DNA of 64,000 nt, from NCBI RefSeq assembly GCF_000189415.1, contig NC_015144.1, positions 439,501 through 503,500 on the forward strand. The letters are read 5' to 3'. Under the pieces are notes generated by a model. That model searched no databases. It was not told the DNA's origin and worked only from the letters and a program-made list of their open reading frames with translations. This document shows, piece by piece, positions 1-9,800 of the stretch. Each line of letters starts with the position of its first letter. Position 1 is the first letter of the stretch. The position numbers were made by a program, and so were the translations under genes. This stretch comes from Weeksella virosa DSM 16922 (GTDB lineage: Bacteria > Bacteroidota > Bacteroidia > Flavobacteriales > Weeksellaceae).

Positions 1-308
1 TGCCCTTCAAAAGAAATATAGCGTGTAATTGCACCACCTAAGAAAATAAACAAAAATGCTAAATGAAACACCAAAACCGGAAGTTTCTTAAACGACCACA
101 AACTATAACGTTTGATATTAGCAATAAAAAGAGCCATTAACCAAACCATTAGAATCTCGAACCAGGTAGCATCGTAAATCAATTTTTTTGCGGTAAGAGT
201 ATCATAATCGTTTTCCACAAAAGTGGCAATCGCCATAGCAGCAGCGTAAATAAATAAAAGAACTGCCATGGTCCTGGTAGAAAATAGAATTTTTTGCAGC
301 TTATCCAT
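1..308 (-). CDS. Cytochrome c biogenesis protein CcsA/ResB-like, N-terminal part only
   Basis: The visible 102 residues begin MDKLQKILFSTRTMAVLLFI and continue past the left edge of the window, so the C-terminus is missing. At least three hydrophobic membrane segments can be seen (about residues 13-30, 47-63 and 75-93). The N-terminus, with 'ATFVENDYDT' after the first helix, is typical of the large fused ResB/CcsA system II cytochrome c assembly proteins of Bacteroidota, which export heme and attach it to apocytochromes in the periplasm. The fusion itself cannot be confirmed because most of the protein lies outside the window. A TATTTTTG box lies just upstream on the same strand. Confidence 0.75.
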   Translation of the reverse strand, partial: MDKLQKILFSTRTMAVLLFIYAAAMAIATFVENDYDTLTAKKLIYDATWFEILMVWLMALFIANIKRYSLWSFKKLPVLVFHLAFLFIFLGGAITRYISFEG

Positions 309-325
309 TTTATTGTTTTGTCGTA

Positions 326-333
326 CAAAAATA
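326..333 (-). promoter_or_regulatory. -7 promoter box for the CcsA-like gene
   Basis: On the minus strand the bases read TATTTTTG, matching the Bacteroidota -7 element TAnnTTTG, 18 bp before the start codon. No well-placed TTG (-33) was found, so this is a partial match. Confidence 0.4.
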
Positions 334-534
334 AGCGAGTTCAGCCGATTAAACACTACATAGTCAATGATTTTTGTTATCTAACCTGGTTTTAAATAGT
401 TAAACTTTTATTAAAAAAGAGAATAAAAAATATTTACTGTTGTTTTTTATTTTTCTCATTGTCCGAAAAAGCAATATATTAGTACAAATTTCGAAGTAAT
501 AGGGTGATAAACCCAAAGTAAAAAACCCCAAACA

Positions 535-1065
535 ATGAACAAACGAATAGCAATCTTAACCGAAGAAGGATTTGAGGAGGTGGAATTGAGTTCGCCAAAA
601 AAAGTTTTGGAAGACGCTGGTTTTGAAGTAGATATTATTTCTACTACTTTAGAACCGATCAAATCTTGGGATCACACCGATTGGGGAAAAACCTACGAGG
701 TAAATCGCAATGTCGATCAAGAAAAAATAAATATTTCTTGTTATGATGCTTTGATTCTCCCGGGTGGAGTTCTGAATCCCGACAAATTACGCCTCAATGA
801 GAATGCTCTACAACTTATCCGTGACTTTAACGATGCAGGGAAGCCAGTTGCAGCTATTTGCCATGCACCACAAGTCTTGATTGATGCTGGAGTTGTAAAA
901 GGTAAGAAATTAACCTCTTATCTTTCTGTGAGAAAAGATTTAGAAAACGCAGGTGCATTATGGCTAGATCAGTCTGTGGTAATTGATGGCAATTTAATCA
1001 CCTCAAGGACTCCCAATGATTTATCGAATTTTAATCGAGCTATTTTAGAAGCTCTAAAAAAATAA
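535..1065 (+). CDS. DJ-1/PfpI family protein (protease I-like)
   Basis: A 176-residue cytoplasmic protein of the DJ-1/PfpI class I glutamine-amidotransferase-like fold. The nucleophile elbow 'AICHAPQ' places the reactive cysteine at residue 109 followed by His110, and the acidic partner is in 'TEEGFEEVEL' (Glu14/15). The length matches PfpI/YhbO proteins, which are linked to glyoxal and protein-damage handling; whether this one is a deglycase, hydratase or protease cannot be read from sequence. ATG at 535 is the only sensible start. It is a single gene, convergent with fabI, with a shared terminator between them. Confidence 0.9.
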   Translation: MNKRIAILTEEGFEEVELSSPKKVLEDAGFEVDIISTTLEPIKSWDHTDWGKTYEVNRNVDQEKINISCYDALILPGGVLNPDKLRLNENALQLIRDFNDAGKPVAAICHAPQVLIDAGVVKGKKLTSYLSVRKDLENAGALWLDQSVVIDGNLITSRTPNDLSNFNRAILEALKK

Positions 1066-1105
1066 TCCTGAAAATATCCTTTATTTATTATTAACTTTTT
1101 GGATA

Positions 1106-1137
1106 TAAAAAATTCCGCTCGATAGCGGAATTTTTTA
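1106..1137. terminator. Bidirectional terminator between the PfpI gene and fabI
   Basis: Inverted repeat ATTCCGCT-CGAT-AGCGGAAT flanked by an A-tract on the left and a T-tract on the right, placed between two convergent genes. Confidence 0.85.
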
Positions 1138-1160
1138 TATCTATATTTCTACTGGTTTTT

Positions 1161-1985
1161 CTATTCGTTATCAGCCGTTGGCTCGAACTTTTGTATAACC
1201 TCTGCAGAAACTCCTGTATTGCTATATCCACCGTCATGGAAAAGATTTTGCATCGTAACCATTTTAGTAAGGTCAGAGAACATTGCTACACAGTAATTTG
1301 CACAGTCTTGTGCAGTTGCGTTTCCAAGAGGAGAAACTTTCTCAGCATATGTTATGAAACCATCAAAGCCTTGCACTCCTTGTCCGGCTGTTGTTGGGGT
1401 TGGCGATTGAGATATCGTATTCACACGTACACCTTTTTCTTTACCCCAGAAATATCCAAAGCTACGAGCAATAGATTCTAAGTAAGCTTTGTTATCAGCC
1501 ATATCGTTGTAGTTGGGGAATGTGCGCTGGGCGGCTATATAGGTTAAAGCTAAAATACTTCCGCCGCGGTTCATGATGTCCCTATCCCATGCAGTTTTCA
1601 TGATTCGGTGAAAAGATACAGCAGAAATATCCCAACCTTTTGCTAACCAATCATAGTTAAGGTCGATGTATTCTTTTCCTTTGCGTACATTAACACTCAT
1701 CCCAATAGAATGTAAGATGAAATCGATTTTCCCGAATTTCTCCGCTGCAGCATCAAACAATTTCCCTAAATCTTCCATAGAAGTGGCATCGGCCGGAATA
1801 ACGTCTGAATTTGTTTTTTCTGCCAAAGCATTCAATTGTCCCATTCGTAGAGCAACCGGCGCATTGGTTAAAATAAATTCTGCTCCTTCAGCATGGCATT
1901 GCTCTGCAACCTTCCAGGCGATAGAATTGCTATCCAAAGCTCCAAATATGATCCCTTTTTTTCCTTTTAATAATCCGTATGACAT
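1161..1985 (-). CDS. fabI: Enoyl-[acyl-carrier-protein] reductase (NADH) FabI
   Basis: 274 residues, the usual length of FabI, which performs the last reduction of each fatty-acid elongation cycle (trans-2-enoyl-ACP to acyl-ACP, NADH-dependent). It is a short-chain dehydrogenase-type Rossmann protein. The N-terminal 'GIIFGALDSNSIAWKVA' is the FabI variant of the dinucleotide loop. The catalytic triad is Tyr149, Tyr159 and Lys166 within 'LTYIAAQRTFPNYNDMADNK', with the Y-x6-Y/K spacing of FabI. It is monocistronic, convergent with the PfpI gene, with a promoter-like element close upstream. FabI is the target of triclosan-type inhibitors. Confidence 0.96.
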   Translation of the reverse strand: MSYGLLKGKKGIIFGALDSNSIAWKVAEQCHAEGAEFILTNAPVALRMGQLNALAEKTNSDVIPADATSMEDLGKLFDAAAEKFGKIDFILHSIGMSVNVRKGKEYIDLNYDWLAKGWDISAVSFHRIMKTAWDRDIMNRGGSILALTYIAAQRTFPNYNDMADNKAYLESIARSFGYFWGKEKGVRVNTISQSPTPTTAGQGVQGFDGFITYAEKVSPLGNATAQDCANYCVAMFSDLTKMVTMQNLFHDGGYSNTGVSAEVIQKFEPTADNE

Positions 1986-2005
1986 GGTTTTATGTTTTCT
2001 TGTTT

Positions 2006-2031
2006 CAAATGTACTTAAAAAAATTTAACAA
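2006..2031 (-). promoter_or_regulatory. Promoter of fabI
   Basis: On the minus strand a TTG (2031-2029) and a perfect TAnnTTTG box TACATTTG (2013-2006) are separated by 15 bp, slightly shorter than the 17-23 bp reported for flavobacteria. The box ends about 20 bp before the fabI start codon. Confidence 0.5.
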
Positions 2032-2043
2032 ATATTAAAAGTC

Positions 2044-2430
2044 CTATCGTAATTCACTGTTTTCAGTAAAAGCATGCGAAACAACTTCTAATTTATCGTG
2101 CTCGAAAAGATTATAACTTTCTACATTAATTGGCGTAATAAATCCCTGACGTAAATCGACCAATTCGGCTTGTTGCGTTTCTTCATTTATTTGTACCAAA
2201 CCTCTTCTTTCTACAAAAGACTCACTCAAATAGTATAGTACAATATCCCCTTCGTATATTCGTCGATGTTTTTTGTCTTTCAATCCAATATCTCTATCCA
2301 CTGTATCAAAATCCATTTGCTTCTCCGACCACTGGAAATCGTTATAAGCTTTGTAATAGACTACAGAAGAAATGCTCTCTTTTGCATAGCCCATCACCCG
2401 ATTTTTTTTTCTTAGTCTATAATACTTCAT
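2044..2430 (-). CDS. YopX-like protein
   Basis: A 128-residue protein starting MKYYRLRKKN. The central 'DIGLKDKKHRRIYEGDIVLYY' (about residues 47-67) matches the conserved 'GLxDKxGKxIYEGDIV' core of the YopX family, a small beta-rich fold first seen in phage and plasmid genomes whose function is unknown. Flavobacterial chromosomes often hold one stand-alone copy. I chose ATG 2430 over an upstream in-frame ATG (2538) because the extra 36 residues look non-native and a TATTTTTG box lies directly before 2430. No phage genes adjoin it. Function not known. Confidence 0.75.
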   Translation of the reverse strand: MKYYRLRKKNRVMGYAKESISSVVYYKAYNDFQWSEKQMDFDTVDRDIGLKDKKHRRIYEGDIVLYYLSESFVERRGLVQINEETQQAELVDLRQGFITPINVESYNLFEHDKLEVVSHAFTENSELR

Positions 2431-2699
2431 TACACAAAAATACTTAAAACGAAACAATTCTTTACGATATTTTTCTTTACGCCAGGAGTTTTGGTAGGAC
2501 AATATCCTTGTCCAATCAACCCAAATATTAAGCAACAAAAGGATAGAGTTTTACCTATAGCAACATAGGATCTTACCTTCTAAAAAAAATCTTTCGATAA
2601 AAGGAAAAATCATTATAAAATATTTTCGACAAAAATGCCCAAATCTATTCGAGCGTAGTATCTTTACGTTCTATTCACCGCTTATCTAAAACTTGATTG

Positions 2700-3227
2700 A
2701 TGTACAAAATATATCCAGAAAAAAGATACAACGAAACCTTGAAATTATTAACCAAATTTGCCCCAAAAGGCACAAAAATTCTTGATATAGGGGTAGAAAA
2801 TCCTTTTTCTTTTGTGATGAAAGAAAATGGTTTTCTGGTAGAAAACACCCAAGGTGAAGATCTCGATTACCATCCTGAGGTGTTAGGAAATTACGACGTA
2901 GAATTTGTTACGGCTCTAGAAATCCTAGAGCATTTGGTCAACCCGATGGGTGTTCTCACGCATTTACCTGCCAACAAGCTTTTGGCTTCTGTTCCTCTGA
3001 AATTATGGTTCTCGCCTGCTTACCGTAATAAAAACGACGAACGAGATGTGCATTATCATGAGTTCGAATCATGGCAATTTGACTTCCTTCTAGAAAAATC
3101 TGGGTGGGAAATCAAACATCGCCATCAATGGACACATCCCACAAAAAAAATTGGTATTCGCCCGATTCTTCGGTATTTCTATCCACGGTATTATGCAGTT
3201 TATGCAGAACGTAAAAACCCAATCTAA
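2700..3227 (+). CDS. Class I SAM-dependent methyltransferase
   Basis: 175 residues beginning MYKIYPEKRY. The segment 'GTKILDIGVEN' (about 24-34) is a degenerate SAM-binding motif I. 'FVTALEILEHLVNP' (about 69-83) is the motif typical of Methyltransf_11/23 proteins. The ATG at 2700 is preferred to the TTG codon just before it. The stop codon is followed immediately, in the same frame, by the GTG start of a family 2 glycosyltransferase, so the two are surely co-transcribed. Such pairs act in glycan or lipid modification. The methyl acceptor is unknown. Confidence 0.85.
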   Translation: MYKIYPEKRYNETLKLLTKFAPKGTKILDIGVENPFSFVMKENGFLVENTQGEDLDYHPEVLGNYDVEFVTALEILEHLVNPMGVLTHLPANKLLASVPLKLWFSPAYRNKNDERDVHYHEFESWQFDFLLEKSGWEIKHRHQWTHPTKKIGIRPILRYFYPRYYAVYAERKNPI

Positions 3228-4091
3228 GTGAATTATTCGGTTATTATTCCTGTCCATAACGAAGAAGCTTTTATCGGGATTACTTTACAATCGCTGATCA
3301 AGCAAAGTGTTTTACCATCAGAAATTATTGTGGTCAACGATCATTCGAGTGATAAAACACCAACCATTGTCGAGCAATTTTCACATAACCACCCTTGGAT
3401 TCGGTTGATTAATCGAACCTCGAAAGCCGAGCATCAACCTGGCAGTAAAGTGGTTTTGGCTTTTTTGGCTGGTTTGCCTCATCTCACCAAACCGTACGAT
3501 ATTTTGGTAAAACTGGATGCTGATCTAGATTTGCCTCTCAATTATTTCGAACAGATTATAAACGAGTTTTCGCACAACCCGAAAGTAGGTATTTTGGGCG
3601 GACATGCCTATATCGAAAAAAATAATCAGTGGCGATTAGAGCAATTAACCGATCCAGATCATGTGCGTGGCGCTTTTAAATCCTACCGAAAAGAAGTATA
3701 TGAAGCTATTGGAGGTTTGCGTCCACAAATGGGTTGGGATACTGTTGACGAATTATTGGCCAAATACCACAATTGGGAAGTCTATACACTAACCAACCTG
3801 AAAGTAAAACATCTGAAACCAACGGGCGCAAATTATCAACCCGAAGCTCTCCTGAAACAAGGTGGCGCTTATTACACACTGGGCTATGGTTTTTGGATTA
3901 CAACCATTGCCGCATTGAAATTGGCTATCAACAAACGAAAACCCTTTTATTTTGTTGGATATTTACAAGGTTATTTCGACGCGAAAAACGCTCAACTTCC
4001 TAAAATGGTCAATCGTGAAGAGGAACGGTTTATCCGACAATATCGTTGGCATAAAATCTTAGAAAAACTTGGAATCCGAAAATCACAATAA
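3228..4091 (+). CDS. Family 2 glycosyltransferase
   Basis: 287 residues with the GT-A fold. The N-terminus 'YSVIIPVHNEEAFIGITLQSL' and 'IIVVNDHSSDKT' form the nucleotide-sugar site. The metal-binding DxD is Asp97-Ala-Asp99 in 'LVKLDADLDLP'. No membrane segment is evident, so it is probably a cytosolic or peripheral enzyme. It must start at GTG 3228, because this directly follows the TAA stop of the methyltransferase in the same frame and no other start lies nearby. The sugar and acceptor cannot be deduced; the neighbouring methyltransferase suggests surface-glycan work. Confidence 0.88.
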   Translation: MNYSVIIPVHNEEAFIGITLQSLIKQSVLPSEIIVVNDHSSDKTPTIVEQFSHNHPWIRLINRTSKAEHQPGSKVVLAFLAGLPHLTKPYDILVKLDADLDLPLNYFEQIINEFSHNPKVGILGGHAYIEKNNQWRLEQLTDPDHVRGAFKSYRKEVYEAIGGLRPQMGWDTVDELLAKYHNWEVYTLTNLKVKHLKPTGANYQPEALLKQGGAYYTLGYGFWITTIAALKLAINKRKPFYFVGYLQGYFDAKNAQLPKMVNREEERFIRQYRWHKILEKLGIRKSQ

Positions 4092-4142
4092 CATTAACAA
4101 ATCGATTTTAATCGAAGATTGTTCTTACTTTCGAGTAAACAC

Positions 4143-4937
4143 ATGCGAATGAAAACATTTTACTTTTTTCTTTCTTTATTATTTACTGGTTTGTTTGTCG
4201 GGAAAGCACAATTTGCGCAAATGAAAACAATCAACGGTAAAATTGTCATCCATGACGAAGAAGACCACTCGGTAGAAGGCATCAATATCTTCAATCTTCG
4301 TTCTAAAACCTCGAGCAAAACCGACGAAAAAGGTCAATTTTCTATTTATACTAAAATTGGCGACACGATACAATTCGATAGACTTGGTTTGGTGAGTCGT
4401 CAGATTATTGTGCACCCTGATTTGTATGCGAGAGCGTATGCAGAAGTGCATATGAATATCGAAGTTATCGAACTCAACACAGCCATGGTAAATCCTCTTC
4501 GGATGGATCGTTTTTCCGATGAATCGGATATGACCTATCTGTATCGAAGTTTAGGAATCCGAAAAAAATCGTACAAAGAAGCTCTACCAAAAGTGGTCAG
4601 AGATAAAAAAGATTTGTATAAATTTCAGGTAGGACAGATTCTGAAACCAGTTGAACTCATCGGGCACTTGAATGGTTATTATCGAAAAAAAAGGAACTTA
4701 GATTTTTATGAAAATGAAGCTTATTTTGCAACCAAAATAAAAGATTATTTCCCGAATGATTATTTTACCGATGAACTGAAAATTCCGGCAGAGAAAATAG
4801 AAAACTTCATTAATTACACCATTCAGAGAACGAACATCAAAGATATGGTGAACCCAGAACGGTATTTTGATATTGGTTTGATTCTTGAAGAATACGCTCC
4901 GAAATATCTCAACGAATTGCAGCAAACAAATGAATAG
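4143..4937 (+). CDS. Secreted carboxypeptidase-regulatory-like domain protein (tandem paralogue 1)
   Basis: About 264 residues. A signal peptide (MRMKTFYFFLSLLFTGLFVGKAQ) is followed by a carboxypeptidase-D regulatory-like beta-sandwich: 'NGKIVIHDEEDHSVEGINIFNLRSKTSSKTDEKGQFSIYTKIGDTI'. The C-terminal half, unrelated to families I know, contains 'DYFPNDYFTDELKIPAEKI..FINYT', which recurs in the next gene. I chose the start at 4143; ATG 4149 is also possible, and the upstream ATG 4119 would spoil the signal peptide. The protein is probably periplasmic or outer-membrane associated. Function unknown; there is no TonB barrel. Confidence 0.8.
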   Translation: MRMKTFYFFLSLLFTGLFVGKAQFAQMKTINGKIVIHDEEDHSVEGINIFNLRSKTSSKTDEKGQFSIYTKIGDTIQFDRLGLVSRQIIVHPDLYARAYAEVHMNIEVIELNTAMVNPLRMDRFSDESDMTYLYRSLGIRKKSYKEALPKVVRDKKDLYKFQVGQILKPVELIGHLNGYYRKKRNLDFYENEAYFATKIKDYFPNDYFTDELKIPAEKIENFINYTIQRTNIKDMVNPERYFDIGLILEEYAPKYLNELQQTNE

Positions 4938-5024
4938 AATCCTAATATTTTCATAATTTTAAGAATCATAGCTTGCATTGCAAAAAATCTGAATATTTTA
5001 GTTGTTCCATTCTTACATTTACCT

Positions 5025-5879
5025 ATGTTGTATAGATACCTTTGGTTAATTTTTTTCATGCTTTTCGGGAGTGGCTTATTTGGTCAGCAAGCCGAGAAAT
5101 GGGTACATGGCAATATTATCCTCGATCCGGATGGTGAAATGGCAGAAGGCGTATATGTAACTAATCTGCGGACAAAAGAAATTGCGATCAGTAATTTTGC
5201 AGGAAACTTTTCTATCCGTGCAAAAGAAGGGGATGTTTTGGATTTAAAATCAGATTATTACGAAAACAGAAAAATAAAACTCTCACCCGAGTTATTTGCC
5301 AAAAATCTAGTTGTTATCCACCTAAATATCAACGTAATAGAATTACAAACCGCTTTGATTACTGCCCATCTTACGGGAATTCTTACCAAAGATGTGAAAG
5401 CCGGAAAACGTACAGATAAAGTTACCAAGCTCTACAAGCAATTGGGCGTGAATCCAGACATCAATCCTATTCGGGATACTTCGGCACTGAAGGCAGGGTT
5501 CTTCAACGGAGATATTTCGCTTACTCGATTAGATATTGGTCGGATTTACGATGTGCTTTCGGGCGATATGCGCAAAAGAAAAGCAACCTTGGAATTCGAA
5601 GCCAAAGCTGATAGACGCTTAAGTATCCGAAAATATTTCGGTGATGATTATTTTATCAACGACCTGAAAATACCGTCGTACAAAATCAATGATTTTATCG
5701 AGTATACGTATGCTAATTCGGGCATGAGTCGAGATGTCGAGAATGGGAATTATTTAAGCATCATGGAAAAATTGATTCGCTTCTCGACGATTTACAGACG
5801 ATTGGTGTTGGAGAAAATTCCCGAATCGACGACAGAGAATCATCCTACCGAAACCCCTCCTACCGAAAAAGAAAATTAA
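5025..5879 (+). CDS. Secreted carboxypeptidase-regulatory-like domain protein (tandem paralogue 2)
   Basis: 284 residues: signal peptide ending about 'FGSGLFGQQ', then the same regulatory-like sandwich ('HGNIILDPDGEMAEGVYVTNLRTKEIAISNFAGNFSIRAKEGDVL') as the preceding gene. The C-terminal half shares the motif 'DDYFINDLKIPSYKINDFIEYT' with the paralogue. The last residues are rich in Thr, Pro and Glu (TETPPTEKEN), and this short tail contains two copies of the over-represented TCCTACCG oligomer. The intergenic gap of 87 bp suggests its own promoter or an operon with paralogue 1. Function unknown. Confidence 0.8.
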   Translation: MLYRYLWLIFFMLFGSGLFGQQAEKWVHGNIILDPDGEMAEGVYVTNLRTKEIAISNFAGNFSIRAKEGDVLDLKSDYYENRKIKLSPELFAKNLVVIHLNINVIELQTALITAHLTGILTKDVKAGKRTDKVTKLYKQLGVNPDINPIRDTSALKAGFFNGDISLTRLDIGRIYDVLSGDMRKRKATLEFEAKADRRLSIRKYFGDDYFINDLKIPSYKINDFIEYTYANSGMSRDVENGNYLSIMEKLIRFSTIYRRLVLEKIPESTTENHPTETPPTEKEN

Positions 5880-5885
5880 ATGCGA

Positions 5886-6851
5886 TTAACGGAAATCTGG
5901 GTTCAGCGGATTGCTTAGATCCAAACCTAAACTGAATAAAAATCCATTTTTACGCCCGTCAACTTGAAAGTCAGACAAGCCAATATCATACGACATTCCG
6001 GCTTTTAGCGAACCTACTTTCACCTTTACGATGGGCGAAACAAATAAAGGATCTTTGTAATCTTTAGAAATGCCTTGCTTGTACGATATTCCAACATCGA
6101 GGCCTTGCTCACGATCCCCAAAACCGAAATGTGCAATGAGATTCGCATCTAGACCACTATATCGATTCGCATTGGTGTTGTATACAATAGAAGGTTGTAG
6201 GTTGATGCCTTCTGTAAGGTACCATTCGTATCCTAAATTGAGATAATAGGTTGTCGGGAGCGGCTCGAAATTATTCACATAATAAAGATTGTTATCAATC
6301 GGAATATCAAGTACAGATACTCCTCCAAAGAAATTGGCATATCGAAAAGAAATTCCTAAGTTCATCATAAACGTATTGTAACGATCATTATTGAGCAAAG
6401 GATCGTTAGGGTCATTAACCACGATGTCTGATAAATCGAACGACTGATTGAAGTACGAAGCTCCTACCCCAAAAGAAACTACATCTTGCAACTCGTTGTA
6501 CCCACGCGAATCTTGTACCGGAATATGATAAGCGGCCGTCATGTTGAAGCCACTCATTTTGGTAGCCCCATTTCGGTCATTGAAAAAATAAGTCCCAATT
6601 GCTAAACGATCGATAACCGTTGCATGCGCACTAATCGTCTGGGTCGTTGGACTATTGGGTAAATCGTCCCACTGATTTCTGTTGCTTGCATTGATGCTGA
6701 TATATTCTGGGTTTTGCCCTGCATACGAAGGGTTAATCAATATTTTATCAGTCACCAAATAGTGATTATAATACGGTAAAGATTGTTGTGCTTTTGCTTG
6801 CTGCAAGAGTGAAACAAAACCGATCAAAAGAGTTACTAAAATTTTCTTCAT
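5886..6851 (-). CDS. PorP/SprF family type IX secretion-associated outer-membrane protein
   Basis: 321 residues with signal peptide (MKKILVTLLIGFVSLLQQAKAQ) followed by 'LPYYNHYLVTDKILINPSYAGQNPEYISINASNRNQW', the classic N-terminus of PorP/SprF proteins ('xYMxNxxxxNPAYAG...'). These form 14-stranded outer-membrane barrels that work with the T9SS, each commonly needed for one large partner carrying a type B C-terminal domain. The gene lies 26 bp downstream of exactly such a partner, so the pair is an operon and probably a dedicated secretion/anchoring unit. Convergent with the preceding paralogue genes, with only 6 bp between them. Confidence 0.92.
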   Translation of the reverse strand: MKKILVTLLIGFVSLLQQAKAQQSLPYYNHYLVTDKILINPSYAGQNPEYISINASNRNQWDDLPNSPTTQTISAHATVIDRLAIGTYFFNDRNGATKMSGFNMTAAYHIPVQDSRGYNELQDVVSFGVGASYFNQSFDLSDIVVNDPNDPLLNNDRYNTFMMNLGISFRYANFFGGVSVLDIPIDNNLYYVNNFEPLPTTYYLNLGYEWYLTEGINLQPSIVYNTNANRYSGLDANLIAHFGFGDREQGLDVGISYKQGISKDYKDPLFVSPIVKVKVGSLKAGMSYDIGLSDFQVDGRKNGFLFSLGLDLSNPLNPDFR

Positions 6852-6876
6852 AAGATAAATAATCGCTGTAAAATTA

Positions 6877-9800
6877 CTATTTATTTTTTAGTGTAATGTT
6901 ACCAGAATACTTAATATTGATTTGGATATTTTGATTGTTAACATTCGGATAATCGATGATATACCAATAATCACCAGACGGTATTGGTGTGCCATTTCTT
7001 TTTCCATCCCAGTATACTATTTCGGCGTTTCCTTCTTTTCTTAGAATTGTTTGCCCATAACGGTCGAAAATCTGTAAACGCAGAATATGAGGACTATCAA
7101 TGCTCGTCAATGGTTTCCACACATCATTTTTACCATCTCCGTTAGGTGAGATAAAATTAGGCAAATCGAACACATAAATTCCAGAAACCGAAACTCCTCC
7201 ACATTCGTTTTCTCTTACCCAAACTGTGATATTTTTTCCACCTTCGATCGGCTGGAATTTTTTACTGCTCTGCCATTGAGTAGGTAGTGCTCCATCGTAC
7301 GAAATTGCATATTGCAATCTTCCACCATTTCCTTTGGCTTCTACTGTCAATGTTCCATTTTCGATTGTGATCGATTTTATCGTCGGATCGGGTAAGGTTT
7401 CGATGGTAAAAGAATAGACATCAGAGGTACAAGCATTTCCTGATTCAGCCGTAATCGTATAACTACTTCCGGCCGATAATTGATAAATAAAATCTTCTTT
7501 TGGATAAATTTCTACGCCCGCATCATTCGTTATGGTATAGGTAAGATGCTCGTCGTAATTGACAAGTGTACGAATATCAAAATCAAAAACTCCTTGCGAA
7601 CAAAGTGCAGGAAATACAGGCAATTCGATGGTTGGTTGCGTATATTTTTGATAGGAAATAAACAAATCCTTGCTACTACATTCGTCATGTCTTCTAACTG
7701 TAACCTTCACTTTTCCGGCAGGAGAAGTCATAGCTTGTACAAGGTCTAATGCATTTTGATCAAATACAACTCCAGGATGATTTTCTTGTATTTTAGCCAA
7801 CAAGTCTTTCACTTGATCAATTGCCGTATCCGAATCATTTTCGCAAAAGCTAACTTGGTTCTCATCAAAGTATGCTTGCGTCACACTCAAATCATCAGAA
7901 AATTCTTTGGCTTTATTGATAGTGATGGTAGAAGCAATTGTACAAGTCTGAACGGTTTTATTTCTAATTTCTATAGAAATCGTCTTTGTCGATTCTGTCC
8001 CGAAAGCTATTGTTATAAAATTATTTTCGTCGTGTAATTTTCCGTTGATATAGATCGGGTAATCCAAAACATCCTTACCAAGATTCGATATCAACCAGTC
8101 GTTGGTTATTTTTATTGAGTCGTCGCAATCAGCGGTCAATTCAGGTAAATTCGACAAATTAAAATCGGGTTGATTGATGGCTTTTACTTCTACCTGCAAG
8201 GTTTCGGTATTACATGTTTCACCGTTTTTCTTGATCGTGAAATCGACCATTTGCATTTGATTGGCCTCGATATTTATAGGAAAGCTGATCGAACCAAACT
8301 CATACGTTACGTTGCTCAATCCCAAAGTAGAACTCAAATAAGTTTCTAATTCTGTTTGAGAAACCACAAACTTTTCATTTTCTGACAAACAAGATGATAG
8401 CAATGGCTGAATTGGTTGTGTAACAGAAATAGAGCTTTTTGTTAATTCATACGTCCATTTTACTTCAGTTTCACAATGTCCATTTAATTCTCCTTTCACG
8501 GTAATTACTCCGTTATTTTTATCCGTGATATAGCTCAATAAAACATCTTCTTCAATCTCTAAACCATCTTCGTAATAACGCAAAGTAGCTGATGTTCCGT
8601 TTCTTATAAATGCAATTGCATCATCAATATCTTTTTGTTCCAAATCGACTGCACACGTTTTCAAAGCATAAGACTCTAAATCAATTGGTTCTGTTTTGTT
8701 CACGGTAAAATTCTCTACAACGCTTACACAAGAATTGTCGGCATTATCCATCAGTTGTACTTGAAAAACAAATGAATTATTTCCCGAGAAAGTGATGGGC
8801 GTTCCTGGCGCATAGCCCGTAACAACTAAAGTATGATTGGTTGCAACCTTCAATAAGGTTCGTAATTCTTCCCTACTCAAAGAAGAACCTTCACACAGAT
8901 CTTTGTTAAAAACAGCTCCTGCATCGAAGGTAGGATTTGCATTCGAAAACTTTAAGGTAATCCAATCAGAAGTTGCAGAACAAAATTGTGTTCCTTTGTA
9001 TTCAACTTTTATTTTGATGGTCTGATCATTCGGAAAACTTCCCGTTATCGGATTTCCGACTTGATCTATTTTTTCGACAATAGCGAAATCAGCAGCATTG
9101 GGTACATTGAGAATAGCATTTATCAATTGTTGATCCGTCATTTGTATCGTTGTAGCACAACTCTCAATTTGTCTTTCTGCTTCGGGTCGAATAGCCGTTG
9201 AAAAATCGTACACCGGTTTGAAAACCAAGTCTACTTTATACACATATTTTAGGTCACCTGAAGCATCTAAAACTTCCGCATAAATCGTTTGATTATTCGT
9301 GATTTCAGTTGCCCCAAAAGGAATTGACATTTGCTCATCTTGGTAAAAAGAAACTTGTGAAGTCGGTACTTCAGCATCCGTAGCAACCTCTGTTCGCAAG
9401 GCATCAACCAAATATTCCCCGCCTTCGCATTCGGTGTTTTTGACCAATGTTTTTTGTTCTACCGTATGCACAATAATATCGAACTTTGCATTTACTTCCC
9501 CATAAACACCGATAATTATTTTTTCACCAGTCTTTAATTGATCATTACCTCTAAAATCTTTTAAATATCCAGAATAAACGTGTGAAGGGCTTAAGTTATA
9601 AATTTCACATTTTAGAGTTGAGCTTTCTTTTAACCCTTTTGATTCTCCCTTGACACCTTTTTCAATCGATCGAATGTACTCAATCGTTTTTCTTGAAGAT
9701 TCTCCATCTTTAGGTTTGAAAATATGTGCATTGTCATCACTTTTTTTCAATTTCCATACAATAAAATAAAGCCCATTGTTAGCAGAATGTAAATCAAATG

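Noticed and set aside
2431-2538. N-terminal extension of the YopX-like protein
   Set aside because: The added residues resemble no family member and a TAnnTTTG box lies right before ATG 2430.
5843-5879. Two near-identical units (TETPPTE) at the end of the second paralogue
   Set aside because: Considered a tandem repeat, but there are only two short units in a low-complexity tail.
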